64,000 nt of DNA from Anaerolineales bacterium (lineage in GTDB: Bacteria; Chloroflexota; Anaerolineae; Anaerolineales; DRMV01): positions 48,931-112,930 of the forward strand of contig JALVVL010000010.1 in the NCBI GenBank assembly GCA_027023425.1, written 5' to 3'. Positions within the stretch are counted from its first letter, which is position 1. Every line of letters begins with the position of its first letter. Both the position numbers and the translations under genes were made by a program. Positions 29,161 through 39,533 of the stretch are shown here, in pieces. The notes beneath the pieces were generated by a model. The model saw only the letters and a program-made list of their open reading frames with translations. It did no database searches and was not told where the DNA came from.

Positions 29161-30693
29161 TCAAAGGAGAAGAGCCCCCACAGTGAGCAGGCTAACAAGG
29201 GCTATCAAAATCACAACGTAAGCGCCGAGCGCCGCCATCACATCGCCCTCTTTGCCCGCCATGCCGGTTGTGCTTGCTCCAACCACCACTTTGGTTGGGG
29301 CAATAACCGACGCAAGCGCCCCACCTGCGCTTTGCGCCGCCAAAATCACCGGCACGGCATAGCCCAGCAGTTGGGCAGTGCGCATTTGCAACGCCGCGAA
29401 CACCACGTTGGAATTGGTATTGCTGCCCGTCATAAAAGCCCCCAAAGCGCCAACCCACGGCGCCATCAGCGGATACGCCCTTCCAACCGCAGAAGCCAAC
29501 CCGCGCGCCAGCGTTTCGGTCATTCCGGCATGTTGCATCACCATTGCCATTGCAACCATTGACGCAATGCCAACGCTGGAGCCCATCACGCGCTGCACCG
29601 TGCCGCCGACTATGCGCTTTAGCGCGCCCACTTTGTACCAGCCGGCGCGCCGGTAGAAAAGGTAAGCCACCGCAGCAGAATAGAACAACACCGCGCCGGC
29701 GTGTCTAAACAGGGGAATTTTGCGCCCCATCCCTGCGGGGGTGACGAAGCCGCGCGCCGTCCTCAGTTCAGGGAAGGGCACCTGAATCACCAGCAAACTT
29801 TCCAGAAACGCACGCACGGGGTGCACTAACTGCACCGTCAGAGTAATGACCACCAGCGCAAGGTAGCCCGAAAGCGCAATCAAAAGCACTTTTGCGCCAT
29901 CGGCAGAAGCCCTTTCCCCAGCATGGTTTTGCCGCCAACGGGGAGCAATGAACACGCCCACGGCCAAACCCGTGATGCCCCCACCCAGCGCGGCGATGTT
30001 CCACATGCGGTTGGTGGCGACCAAAAATTGGGCGACGCTCATAGCAACGCCCATCACCAACACCGCAGGCCAAAGCCGCCAGACGCCATCCCAGCCGGCC
30101 GCGGCGTGGGCAACCATTCCGCCGACCAGCAAACCTGCAATGCCGAGAAAAGCCGCCGTGGGCGGGGCAAGCAGCACGCCTGAAACCCCAGTAGCCGCCA
30201 TCAACGCTTGGAAAGAGGTAGCCAGCGAGCCAAAACTGACTGCCCATGAGTGCCCAACCGAGGGAATTACAACCGCTTCAAGCGGCGAAAAGCCCAGCCC
30301 AACCAAAAGCGGTGCGGTAACGGCAACTGGAACCCCAAACCCGCCCACGCCTTGCAAGAAGGACGCAAACGCCCAGCCGAGCAAAAGCGCCTGCATGCCG
30401 CGGTTATCGGTCAGCCGGGGCAGGGCGCGCCCGATGACAGCGATTGCACCCGCTTCATCGGCAACACGGTAGAGCAGAAAAGCCGCCCAAACGATGAGCA
30501 ACACGTCAAGGGTGAGAAAGAGCGCCTTCGCATGGGCGTAGGCGAGCACGCGCGGCCCAGCCCCAAAATAAGCCCAAGCGATGATGAGCGCGGTGAGGTA
30601 GCCTGCGCCGCCAGCGCGCGACGCTCCCCATCGCTTGCCGATCATCAACGCCAAAATCACCAAAATCGGCAGTGATGCAAGCAGGAACGCCAT
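29161..30693 (-). CDS. L-lactate permease (LctP family)
   Basis: GWAFASFLQGVGGFGVPVAVTAPLLVGLGFSPLEAVVIPSVGHSWAVSFGSLA; GAFMTGSNTNSNVVFAALQ. Confidence 0.92.
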   Translation of the reverse strand: MAFLLASLPILVILALMIGKRWGASRAGGAGYLTALIIAWAYFGAGPRVLAYAHAKALFLTLDVLLIVWAAFLLYRVADEAGAIAVIGRALPRLTDNRGMQALLLGWAFASFLQGVGGFGVPVAVTAPLLVGLGFSPLEAVVIPSVGHSWAVSFGSLATSFQALMAATGVSGVLLAPPTAAFLGIAGLLVGGMVAHAAAGWDGVWRLWPAVLVMGVAMSVAQFLVATNRMWNIAALGGGITGLAVGVFIAPRWRQNHAGERASADGAKVLLIALSGYLALVVITLTVQLVHPVRAFLESLLVIQVPFPELRTARGFVTPAGMGRKIPLFRHAGAVLFYSAAVAYLFYRRAGWYKVGALKRIVGGTVQRVMGSSVGIASMVAMAMVMQHAGMTETLARGLASAVGRAYPLMAPWVGALGAFMTGSNTNSNVVFAALQMRTAQLLGYAVPVILAAQSAGGALASVIAPTKVVVGASTTGMAGKEGDVMAALGAYVVILIALVSLLTVGALLL

Positions 30694-30700
30694 AAATGCC

Positions 30701-31327
30701 TCAGCCCGTGCCAAACTGCCGATCGCCTGCGTCGCCGAGGCCGGGCAGGATGTAGCCGTTTTCGTTCAACCCCTCATCAATCGCCGCAAGGTGTATCGGC
30801 ACATCAGGATGGTGCTTCTGCATCAGAGCAATGCCTTCGGGCGCGCCGATAATGCCCATAAACTTGATGCGCTTTACGCCCCAGCGCTTGAGGATGTCAA
30901 CCGTCGCAACGGCTGAGCCGCCAGTGGCAAGCATGGGGTCAAGCACCAAGCACAGCGTCACGGTTGGGGCGACGGGCAGTTTGTTGTAGTATTCAACCGG
31001 ACGGAGGGTACGCTCGTCGCGGTACAGCCCAATGTGCCACACCTGAGCGCCCGGGAGCAAATTCCAAACACCCTCAACCATGCCCAAGCCGGCGCGCAAA
31101 ATCGGCACTAAGCCGATTATGTCGCTCACCTCCGAACCGGTCATCGGCGCGAGCGGCGTCTCTATGGGCTTTGGGCGGGTTGGCAGGTCGGCGGTGGCCT
31201 CGTAGGTGAGCAAAGTCGCAATCTCGCGGATGAGTTCACGGAAAGTTTTAGGATCAGTGCGCTTATCGCGCAACAGGGTAAGTTTATGTGCTACCAACGG
31301 ATGAGGAGACGGAAAGACGTTTTTCAT
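30701..31327 (-). CDS. upp: Uracil phosphoribosyltransferase
   Basis: [54 protein letters not shown]. Confidence 0.95.
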   Translation of the reverse strand: MKNVFPSPHPLVAHKLTLLRDKRTDPKTFRELIREIATLLTYEATADLPTRPKPIETPLAPMTGSEVSDIIGLVPILRAGLGMVEGVWNLLPGAQVWHIGLYRDERTLRPVEYYNKLPVAPTVTLCLVLDPMLATGGSAVATVDILKRWGVKRIKFMGIIGAPEGIALMQKHHPDVPIHLAAIDEGLNENGYILPGLGDAGDRQFGTG

Positions 31328-31646
31328 TTTTGTTCTCCAAAAAGGGCGTATAAACTGGCGGCCTTCCCATTATAGCCGAAAAAGGCAAGTGCCTACCTGT
31401 CCTGTAAGGGAAGGGACACACTTCGCCGCGACGTGAGCAGAAGTCCACTTTCCATAAACCGCGCCTTTGCCCAGAGATTAGAAAACGTTAACAATTCGTA
31501 TTAATTCGGCAAAGGGGTTGATTTTTGACCTTAAAAGTTGTATTCTGGAAATGCCGTTGCGGTAAAATAGCATCTTTGATTGCAACGGCGCTAACAAGGC
31601 TGTGACGGTTTCAACTGTCCGGCCTTTATAAATTCAAGCCGGGAGA

Positions 31647-32870
31647 GTGAAGAAAATGATGGACGAAGAAATTTTGTTGCATGATTTTGATGAAGAATAC
31701 TCTCCTACCGCCCAACTAATTGACTTGGGCCGGCAAAAAGGCTACGTAACGCTGGACGACATCCTCCATTACTTTCCCGAAGCAGAAAAAAATGTTGACC
31801 AGTTAGAGGAAGCATTTGCCGCCCTATTGAGTGCAGGGATTCCGTACCTTGAAGACGACATTGTAGAATCGCCCAGCGATGAAGAACTGGAAAGTGAAGC
31901 AGAGGCCGAGGAAGAAGAGGAAGAACGCAGCCAGCAAGACGAAGAAGATTACCTCGCCAACATAGACACCGACGACATGATAGGCCTCTACTTGAAAGAG
32001 GTGGGGCGGATACCGCTTTTGACCGCGGAGGAAGAGGTTGATTTGGCAAAACGGATTGAGGCCGGGCGGGCAGCGCGCGCCGAACTCGCTCAGGGCGTTT
32101 CAGACCCCAAACGCCGCGAGGAACTGCGCCGCTTGATTGAAGACGGGTGGAAGGCGCGCGAACATCTGATAACCGCCAACTCGCGTTTGGTCATCAGTGT
32201 GGCGAAAAAGTACATGGGGCGCGGCGTGCCCTTCCTTGACCTCATCCAAGAAGGCAACATCGGGCTAATACGCGCCATCAAAAAATTTGACTACCGCCGC
32301 GGCCACAAATTCAGCACCTACGCCACGTGGTGGATACGGCAAGCGGTGACACGCGCCATAGCCGATCAAGGGCGCACCATCCGCGTCCCAGTCCACATGG
32401 GCGACCAAATCAACAAACTCCTGCGCGTCCAACACCACCTCACCCAAAAACTGGGGCGCACCCCTGAAATTGAGGAACTCGCCGAAGAACTGGGCGTGCC
32501 GCCCAAAAAAGTGGAATACATGATAAAGGTAGCGCGGCGGCCACTTTCGCTTGAAATGCCCACCGATGACGAAGAAGATTCGGTGCTGGGCGATTTTATT
32601 GAAGACAAAGATACCCCCGCCCCCGACGAGGCGGCAACGCAAAACCTGCTGCGCGAGCATTTGGAAAGCATTTTGAACACATTGCCGCCGCGCGAAGTCC
32701 GCATTTTGCAGTTGCGCTACGGCCTATTGGATGGGCAGGCGTATACGCTGGAGGAAGTGGGACGCAAAATGGGCGTGACGCGCGAGCGCGTGCGCCAAAT
32801 TGAAGCCCAAGCCCTCAGCCGCCTACGCCACCCCGACATACGCCGCCAACTAAGAGAATACTTGGGCTAA
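31647..32870 (+). CDS. rpoD: Primary-type RNA polymerase sigma factor (RpoD/SigA)
   Basis: [77 protein letters not shown] at 31656 equally likely. Confidence 0.95.
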   Translation: MKKMMDEEILLHDFDEEYSPTAQLIDLGRQKGYVTLDDILHYFPEAEKNVDQLEEAFAALLSAGIPYLEDDIVESPSDEELESEAEAEEEEEERSQQDEEDYLANIDTDDMIGLYLKEVGRIPLLTAEEEVDLAKRIEAGRAARAELAQGVSDPKRREELRRLIEDGWKAREHLITANSRLVISVAKKYMGRGVPFLDLIQEGNIGLIRAIKKFDYRRGHKFSTYATWWIRQAVTRAIADQGRTIRVPVHMGDQINKLLRVQHHLTQKLGRTPEIEELAEELGVPPKKVEYMIKVARRPLSLEMPTDDEEDSVLGDFIEDKDTPAPDEAATQNLLREHLESILNTLPPREVRILQLRYGLLDGQAYTLEEVGRKMGVTRERVRQIEAQALSRLRHPDIRRQLREYLG

Positions 32871-32921
32871 AAAACCTGCTCCTCGTGAAGACAGACATTG
32901 CCAAAAACCTCTCTCAAACAA

Positions 32922-32960
32922 AACTGCTCAGTGTTGGCCTACGGCCAATGCTGAGCAGTT
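32922..32960 (+). terminator. Rho-independent terminator downstream of rpoD
   Basis: AACTGCTCAGTGTTGGCC-TAC-GGCCAATGCTGAGCAGTT (two G-U pairs) followed by acgtttt. Confidence 0.85.
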
Positions 32961-32993
32961 ACGTTTTCCTACCGACCTATCGGGAGAAAGCAC

Positions 32994-33779
32994 ATGGCGC
33001 CGGAAAAAGATTTCCTCAAATTGCACCTTGAATCCATGGGCCCACACCGAGCAATACTGCGCTCGGTGGAAGCAAAATTGATGAGCAAAGTGCCGTTCAA
33101 GCATCCGGTCTTAGACCTCGGAGTGGGTGACGGCCACTTTGCCTCAATTGCATACGATGAACCAATAGACGTGGGAATTGACGTGCTTGAACGCGACCTG
33201 CGTGAAGCCGCAGGCAGAAAAGGCGTTTACCGGAATTTGGTATTAGCCAGCGCAACCGATATGCCATTTGCCGACGCCTCTTTCAACACCGTGGTCAGCA
33301 ACTGCGTAATTGAACACATTCCCGACCTAAACGCCACCCTGCACGAAATTCACCGCGTGCTCGCGCCGGGCGGGACGTTTGCCACCACCGTACCCAGCCA
33401 ACATTTCGCCGAATACTTACTTGGAAGCACGATCTTCCGCAAAATCGGCCTCAAATTCCTCGCAAACGCATACGGCAACTTCTTCAATAAAATCTCAAAA
33501 CACTACCACACCTACTCGCCCGAAGTGTGGAAGGAAAAATTAGAAAGCCTCGGCTTCAAAGTGATTGAACAGAAGTACTACTTCTCCCAAAAAGCACACC
33601 ACACTTTTGACCTGTGTCACTACATAGCCCTGCCGATGTGGATCACAAAGCGGCTATTCGGCAAATGGGTAATCCATCCGGCAATTACCAAACCGCTTGA
33701 GCCGATATTGCGCAAGCACTACGAAGAGCCATGGCCGGACGAAGGTGCCTATCATTTCTTGATAGCGGTGAAGGAATGA
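32994..33779 (+). CDS. Class I SAM-dependent methyltransferase
   Basis: VLDLGVGDGHFASIAYDEPIDVGIDV; VVSNCVIEHIPDLNATLHEIHRVLAPGGTF. Confidence 0.88.
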   Translation: MAPEKDFLKLHLESMGPHRAILRSVEAKLMSKVPFKHPVLDLGVGDGHFASIAYDEPIDVGIDVLERDLREAAGRKGVYRNLVLASATDMPFADASFNTVVSNCVIEHIPDLNATLHEIHRVLAPGGTFATTVPSQHFAEYLLGSTIFRKIGLKFLANAYGNFFNKISKHYHTYSPEVWKEKLESLGFKVIEQKYYFSQKAHHTFDLCHYIALPMWITKRLFGKWVIHPAITKPLEPILRKHYEEPWPDEGAYHFLIAVKE

Positions 33780-33910
33780 CCCCCCCACCGAGCACACAGC
33801 ACAGCCCGCGAGTCGTGCGTGTTTGACGCCGCCTTAGGTTACAAGTATAATCACTTCAATCTACAACACTGCCATAAAAAGCAAGCGCATCCCCACATCA
33901 GGAAAGCCAA

Positions 33911-34726
33911 ATGGCACTCAAAGGAAACTTGCGCGACTTTTCTGTTACGCAGCTGCTAAACCTGATACACTTGGCGCACAAAACCGGCGCCTTGAAGGTA
34001 AAAGGTGAAACCACCGCGAACGCTTACTTCCGCGAAGGCAAACTTGCTTATGCACATATGGATAACGAACCCGATGATTTAGCCACAATTCTCTATCGGG
34101 ATAAAAAAATAACCCGCGCTCAATACCGCACCCTCAAAAGTCGCGCCGGCCACCTCAACGACAAAGCACTGGGCTTGCTCCTCATCAATGCTGGCTATTT
34201 GACCCAAGAAGACATACTCGCCAGCGTGCAATCCCATTACCTGAGCACAATGCAGCGCCTATTTGCATGGGCTGAAGGTCTATTTGTGTTTGACGCTCAC
34301 GCCGCACCGCCAAACGGCAAAATCCTCACCAAAATAGGGCTGGGCAATCTGATAATAGAAGGCGCGCGCCGCCTGCGTGAATGGGAAAAACTGCAAGACG
34401 AAATTCCGAATCTGGATATGGCGCTCAAATTCACCGAGCGCCCCGGCACAGACCTGCGAAAGTTGAACCTGAGCGTAGAAGAATGGCGAGTAGTATCTTA
34501 CATAAACCCGCGCAACACCATCCGCCAAATAGCGCGCGCCACAAAAATGACCGATTTGGAAATTAGGCGCATAGTGTACAGCCTCCTCCAAGCCGGGCTG
34601 GTTGAATTGGTAAGGCCAGAAGGCCAAACCGTTCCCAAACCAATTCACACTGCCTTAGAAGGCAAAAGTAAAGAAGAACAAAAGTCCCTCGTCAACCGGC
34701 TCATTGCACGAATACGCGGGTTATAG
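33911..34726 (+). CDS. DUF4388 domain-containing protein
   Basis: MALKGNLRDFSVTQLLNLIHLAHKTGALKV...YFREGKLAYAHM; C-terminal winged-helix-like region. Confidence 0.8.
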   Translation: MALKGNLRDFSVTQLLNLIHLAHKTGALKVKGETTANAYFREGKLAYAHMDNEPDDLATILYRDKKITRAQYRTLKSRAGHLNDKALGLLLINAGYLTQEDILASVQSHYLSTMQRLFAWAEGLFVFDAHAAPPNGKILTKIGLGNLIIEGARRLREWEKLQDEIPNLDMALKFTERPGTDLRKLNLSVEEWRVVSYINPRNTIRQIARATKMTDLEIRRIVYSLLQAGLVELVRPEGQTVPKPIHTALEGKSKEEQKSLVNRLIARIRGL

Positions 34727-34759
34727 CCGCCCTGAACCCCCTATGCCGAGGAATAAAAC

Positions 34760-35302
34760 ATGCAAACAGTAAAAATCGTGGTAACAGGCCCCTTCAATTC
34801 TGGCAAATCGGCATTCATCCAAAGCGTTAGCGAAATAGATGTAGTATCCACCGAGCGCAAAATCACCTCTGAGGCCGAAAAAATAAAAAACACCACCACA
34901 GTAGCAATGGATTTTGGCCGCATTACAGTTGACGAAGACCTTGTGCTCTACCTGTTCGGCACCCCCGGCCAACGCCGCTTTGACTTCATGTGGGAAATCC
35001 TTTCGGAAGGCATGTTGGGGTTCATAGTAATGGTAGATAGCACCCGCCCCGAAACCTTCCGCGAAGCCCGCAGCATACTTGAAACTTTCCGCGCCTATGC
35101 TCCAACACCCTATGTGGTAGCCGCCAACAAGCAAGATTTGGAAGACGCATGGGACGTGGAAGATATGCGAATCGCCTTACGCCTCCCCGACAATGTAAAA
35201 ATCCTACCCTGCGTAGCAACCGACAAAGAATCGGTCAAAAAAGTCTTGCTGGAACTCCTGTTCAGCATCTTAGAAGAAGTAGAGAAAAACTCATCCCAAT
35301 AA
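34760..35302 (+). CDS. Small Ras-like/MglA-type GTPase
   Basis: P-loop GPFNSGKSAF, G3 LFGTPGQRRFDFMW, G4 ANKQD. Confidence 0.88.
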   Translation: MQTVKIVVTGPFNSGKSAFIQSVSEIDVVSTERKITSEAEKIKNTTTVAMDFGRITVDEDLVLYLFGTPGQRRFDFMWEILSEGMLGFIVMVDSTRPETFREARSILETFRAYAPTPYVVAANKQDLEDAWDVEDMRIALRLPDNVKILPCVATDKESVKKVLLELLFSILEEVEKNSSQ

Positions 35303-35318
35303 AACACAGGGCAGAACC

Positions 35319-36146
35319 GTGTCCTCAATTACAACCGACCAAGGCGTAGTGCACTACGAAGTTTTCGGCCGCGGCAAGCCGGTTATCTTGCTGCATGGCT
35401 GGTTAGGCTCATGGGGAGTTTGGCAAGAAACCATGACCTACCTCGGCCAGTTTTACCGCACCTACGCCATAGACTTTTGGGGGTTTGGAGAATCGGGCAA
35501 AAAGCGAGAATCCTACGCCGTAAACGACTTTGTGAGCCTTGTAGATCAATTCATGGAACGGCTCGGCATCCCAAGCGCACCACTTGTAGGCCACAGCATG
35601 GGCGGAACGGTCGCGCTAAGTGTAGCGATCAAATACCCCCACAGAGTGCATCAAGTAGTGGTGATCGGCTCGCCAATAACCGGCTCCTCACTTGCACTCG
35701 CACTAAAACTGGCTGGATACAAACCGATAGCATTCATGGTATACAAAAACATGGGCTTGCTCAAACTGGGGCTGAAGATTACAGCCCCGTTGATAAGCGA
35801 AGACCCACGCTGGTCGCAAATGATAAATCGCGATCTTTCCCAAACCACACTGGATTCATTCCTACAAAGCATCTCTACTTTGCGCAACACCGACCTGCGC
35901 CCAATGCTAAAGAAAATTCAAGTACCCACAATGGGCATGTACGGCGATAAAGATGTGATAGTAGACCCCAACCAGTGGATAACCCTAAAGCAAAACTTGC
36001 CGCACGCAATTATCAAAAGGTACAGCAACGCCGGCCACTTTGTAATGCTGGACGAACCTGAAAAGTTCCGCGCCGACCTAAAACAATTTCTGTACGCCGA
36101 CAAGGAAAAACTGCTCTCAATACCTCACATCTTTTACGATGAATGA
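35319..36146 (+). CDS. Alpha/beta hydrolase
   Basis: LLHGWLGSWGVW, nucleophile elbow GHSMGG, YSNAGHFVMLDEP. Confidence 0.88.
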   Translation: MSSITTDQGVVHYEVFGRGKPVILLHGWLGSWGVWQETMTYLGQFYRTYAIDFWGFGESGKKRESYAVNDFVSLVDQFMERLGIPSAPLVGHSMGGTVALSVAIKYPHRVHQVVVIGSPITGSSLALALKLAGYKPIAFMVYKNMGLLKLGLKITAPLISEDPRWSQMINRDLSQTTLDSFLQSISTLRNTDLRPMLKKIQVPTMGMYGDKDVIVDPNQWITLKQNLPHAIIKRYSNAGHFVMLDEPEKFRADLKQFLYADKEKLLSIPHIFYDE

Positions 36147-36651
36147 GCCACTGCCCCAACAAAACATTCCGGCTGAAGAATTGCAACACGCCTGGCAACA
36201 AAGCCTTGCCGAAATACTCGGCGAAGCAAAAGAGGACGAAAGTTTTACCCACGCAGGCTTACTCAGCACCATAACCCGCATCAGACGAAAATACGGAGCA
36301 CAAGCGGCAGACGGCTTGCTCTTGCGGCTTGGCAGGTCTCTTGCACGGAATTTGTTACCGTGGGTATGTGCAAACACCCACGCTACAGAGCGGCTTGCAC
36401 CCAGAAGCCAAAAAATACTAAAAACTGCTCGGAGAATGGCCGAAGCCCTATCGTTCCTGCAAAATGCCGCTCCGCAAGTGACACTCAAAACCCGCTCACT
36501 TGAGGTAAAACTTCCAGCCTCCGCTTCGGAAATGGCGGCATTTTGGGCGGGGCTTTTTCAAGAAACAACATATTGGGCCAGTGGCGGCCAACTGCGGCCC
36601 ACCTTCACAGGCGCGGAGAACGGCGCGGCGGTGATACGTATTCATCTGTAG
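36139..36651 (+). CDS. Hypothetical protein, translationally coupled to the upstream hydrolase
   Basis: 170-aa ORF overlapping the hydrolase 3' end by 8 bp, same strand; no family recognised. Confidence 0.6.
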   Translation: MNEPLPQQNIPAEELQHAWQQSLAEILGEAKEDESFTHAGLLSTITRIRRKYGAQAADGLLLRLGRSLARNLLPWVCANTHATERLAPRSQKILKTARRMAEALSFLQNAAPQVTLKTRSLEVKLPASASEMAAFWAGLFQETTYWASGGQLRPTFTGAENGAAVIRIHL

Positions 36652-36823
36652 GGCCGATGCAGCCGCACAATGCAGTTCCTCCGCAAGCATACAATTGCCG
36701 CTGAAGCAAATGCCCAATACGCCCCACCGCACATAAGCAAATGCAAACTGGTGAACGCTCCGCCCCAGAGAAACCGGCAGACAGCCGTTTTCACCTTCCT
36801 ATCCCGGCAGCCCAAAGTGCCAA

Positions 36824-38107
36824 ATGCTAAAAATTATTCTCCACGACGATAGACACATAATCCCCTTCAACGAACCGGCGCGCGATCTACGCATTCAAAA
36901 CAAGCCGCTTTGGCTCGCCCAGCGCGACGTCCTTACCCCCTACGTAGATCGCGAAATTGAAATCCGTTACGGTCAACAACTACCGCCAGTAAAGGAAGAA
37001 ACAATAGTCTATCGTGACAACCTTTTCTTTGATGAATTTTACATAAAGGAATTTTTAGAAAGGGCACAACGCCGGCAACAACCCGTACAAGCGGCCTTTT
37101 TTGCCGACGATCCGGCGTTTCGCGAGCACGCCTTGCCACTTTCTACTTCCTACACCCCTTACGGCGACCTTTATTTGGCGGATTTGTGGTACTACCCCGA
37201 AGGTACGGCCACCGATGAAGAACCTGTGCCGTTGCCAATAGACTTGCAGGCGCGCGAAATCGGCTACTATCACGTGCCAACCTACATGGCCTCCGAGGAA
37301 GGCGACTTAGTCTTTCAAGTGCCGCTGCGCGCCATGCTTGCGATAGATTCTTGGGTGCACATTTTCATAGCCGATGTTGTTTTTGGGCTTTTTGCGCGCG
37401 GAGCGCGCTTTGAAGAGCGCCTAAAAGCCGACCCTTTCTTCAAACTCAAAATACTCGCCAAAGCAATGTACGAGGGCAAACAAGTGTTGGAATCTTCCGA
37501 ACTTGTGCAAGTGGGGCACAACGTGGTAATTGACCCGACAGCGGTAATACACGGCCCTACCATAATAGGCGACAACGTAACCATCGGCGCAGGCGCGGTA
37601 ATTGACAACTGCATCATTGGCAACAATGTAAACATTTCCCAAGGATGCCAACTCATGCTCTCGGTGGTAGGGGACGGTGCGTTTCTACCATTCCGCGCCG
37701 CGCTGTTTATGACCACGTTCATGGATAACAGCATGGTAGCGCAAAACGCCTGCCTCCAAATGTGCGTGATAGGGCGCAACACTTTCATCGGCGCAGGCAC
37801 AACATTCACCGACTTCAACCTACTCTCGGCGCCGATAAAGGCTCGCGACGGCTACGGCAACCTAAAAGACTCAAACCGACCTGTGCTGGGCGGCTGTGTG
37901 GGGCACAACTGTCGTTTGGGCTCGGGGTTGATCATTTTCCCCGCGCGCACAATTGAATCGGATGTTGTGCTGGTGGCCTCCCGCAAGGAAAAAGTGATCA
38001 CCAAAGACGTAACCTACGAGCAGAGCGACCATCACCACTTGCGTGGCGGTGAACGCCATCCGCGGCTATACCCTCGCCCGGGCGAAAAATCTGAGCAGAA
38101 GTGGTAA
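36824..38107 (+). CDS. Left-handed beta-helix (hexapeptide repeat) protein
   Basis: VVIDPTAVIHGPTIIGDNVTIGAGAVIDNCIIGNNVNISQGCQL; GLIIFPARTIESDVVLVAS. Confidence 0.85.
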   Translation: MLKIILHDDRHIIPFNEPARDLRIQNKPLWLAQRDVLTPYVDREIEIRYGQQLPPVKEETIVYRDNLFFDEFYIKEFLERAQRRQQPVQAAFFADDPAFREHALPLSTSYTPYGDLYLADLWYYPEGTATDEEPVPLPIDLQAREIGYYHVPTYMASEEGDLVFQVPLRAMLAIDSWVHIFIADVVFGLFARGARFEERLKADPFFKLKILAKAMYEGKQVLESSELVQVGHNVVIDPTAVIHGPTIIGDNVTIGAGAVIDNCIIGNNVNISQGCQLMLSVVGDGAFLPFRAALFMTTFMDNSMVAQNACLQMCVIGRNTFIGAGTTFTDFNLLSAPIKARDGYGNLKDSNRPVLGGCVGHNCRLGSGLIIFPARTIESDVVLVASRKEKVITKDVTYEQSDHHHLRGGERHPRLYPRPGEKSEQKW

Positions 38108-38420
38108 CGCAGAGGTTAACGCCAAGGACGCCAAGGGTAACGCAGAAACACAGAGGAAGCAGAGACGCCAAGGTCGCCAAGGATAAAAACCACAGATTAC
38201 ACAGATTAGCACAGATTTTTTCTGTGTTTTCTGTGGTGTTTCTGTGTCCTCTGTGGTTTTCTACTCCACCCACGACCCAACGACTCAACGCCCCAATCCC
38301 TCAGTACCTAAATCCCTAAACCCCTCTTTCTGTGTTCTCTGTAAATTTCTGTGTTCTCTGTGGTTTTCCTCCTCAATCGGTGCAAATCTGTGTCAATCTG
38401 TGGACAAGCCACCCGCATCC
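38108..38420. repeat. Dispersed intergenic repeat cluster
   Basis: gttaacgccaaggacgccaag, accacagattacacagattagcacagatttttt, acgactcaacgccccaatccctcagtacc, tcaatcggtgcaaatctgtgtcaatctgtgg. Confidence 0.88.
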
Positions 38421-38428
38421 CACGGCCT

Positions 38429-39517
38429 ATGGATACGTTCGCCTTCATTATCCACCCCATCCACCCAAAGCGCGACGTAAGTCGTAAGTTCCCCCTGCTC
38501 GGCAAAATACTGACCGAGCGGCAAATAGACTTCTTTTCCACCTTCTTCCCGCCGGTCTACATTTCGGAAATCACGGGCATCACTTCTGAAAGCACAGGCA
38601 AAGAGATAAAAGGCTGGTTTGTGGCCTGCCCACTCACCCCGAGGCGCATGTTAGAACTTCCGGAAAAGACGGTTTACCGCAAGATCATCCAAACCGGACG
38701 CATGGCCGAAAAACTGGGCGCGAAAATCCTCGGGCTGGGCGCTTTCACCTCGGTGGTGGGCGATGGAGGGATAACCATTGCCAAAGCGCTGGATATTCCG
38801 GTCACCACAGGCGACTCGTACACAGTTGCAATAGCATTGGACGCGTTGCGCGAAGCCGCCCGTATCATGGAAATTGACTACCCAAACGCCAAAGCGGCAG
38901 TACTCGGTGCCACCGGCGCAATAGGGCGCGTTTCGGCCGAACTTTTGGCGCACGAGGTAGGTGAGGTATACTTAATCGGAAAGCGGCGCGCCGCGCTGGA
39001 AGAAATAAAATCCAAAATTCAAAACAGCGGCGCGCGGGCAATTCTGCACGTTAGCACCAACCCTTCCGACATAAAAAACGCCCAATTGGTGCTAACGGTA
39101 ACGAGTTCTTTGGACACAGTTGTTGAGCCGGAGCACCTACAGCCCGGCAGCGTGGTATGCGATGTGGCGCGGCCGCGTGACGTCTCAGCCCAAGTTGCGG
39201 CCGCGCGCCCCGATGTGCTGGTGATTGACGGCGGCATGGTGGAAGTTCCCGGCCGCGTGGATTTTCATTTTGACTTCGGGTTCCCGCCCGGCAAAGCATA
39301 CGCCTGCATGGCTGAAACTATGGTGCTCGCCTTGGAAGGACGCTTTGAAGATTACACCGTGGGCAAACACATTACAACCAACCAAGTCAAAGAAATTGCC
39401 CAATTAGCGGCCAAACACGGCTTCAAACTGGGCGGCTTCCGCTCTTTTGAAAAACCAATCACCGAAGAAGAAATCACCCGGATAAAGACGCAAGCCCAAA
39501 AGCGGCGTCACAGATGA
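38429..39517 (+). CDS. Homologue of long-chain acyl-[acyl-carrier-protein] reductase (AAR-like NAD(P)-binding protein)
   Basis: ITSESTGKEIKGWFVACPLTPRRML, VLGATGAIGRVSAELL, KAYACMAETMVLALEGRFEDYTVGKHITTNQVKEIAQLAAKHGFK resembles the AAR C-terminus with ACxAE. Confidence 0.72.
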   Translation: MDTFAFIIHPIHPKRDVSRKFPLLGKILTERQIDFFSTFFPPVYISEITGITSESTGKEIKGWFVACPLTPRRMLELPEKTVYRKIIQTGRMAEKLGAKILGLGAFTSVVGDGGITIAKALDIPVTTGDSYTVAIALDALREAARIMEIDYPNAKAAVLGATGAIGRVSAELLAHEVGEVYLIGKRRAALEEIKSKIQNSGARAILHVSTNPSDIKNAQLVLTVTSSLDTVVEPEHLQPGSVVCDVARPRDVSAQVAAARPDVLVIDGGMVEVPGRVDFHFDFGFPPGKAYACMAETMVLALEGRFEDYTVGKHITTNQVKEIAQLAAKHGFKLGGFRSFEKPITEEEITRIKTQAQKRRHR

Positions 39518-39533
39518 AAGGGAGGTCGGTCTC

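Noticed and set aside
31518-31546. Possible rpoD promoter TTGATT-17-TATTCT
   Set aside because: Plausible spacing, but the hexamers match consensus only partly and an alternative TAAAAT is nearby; not strong enough to list
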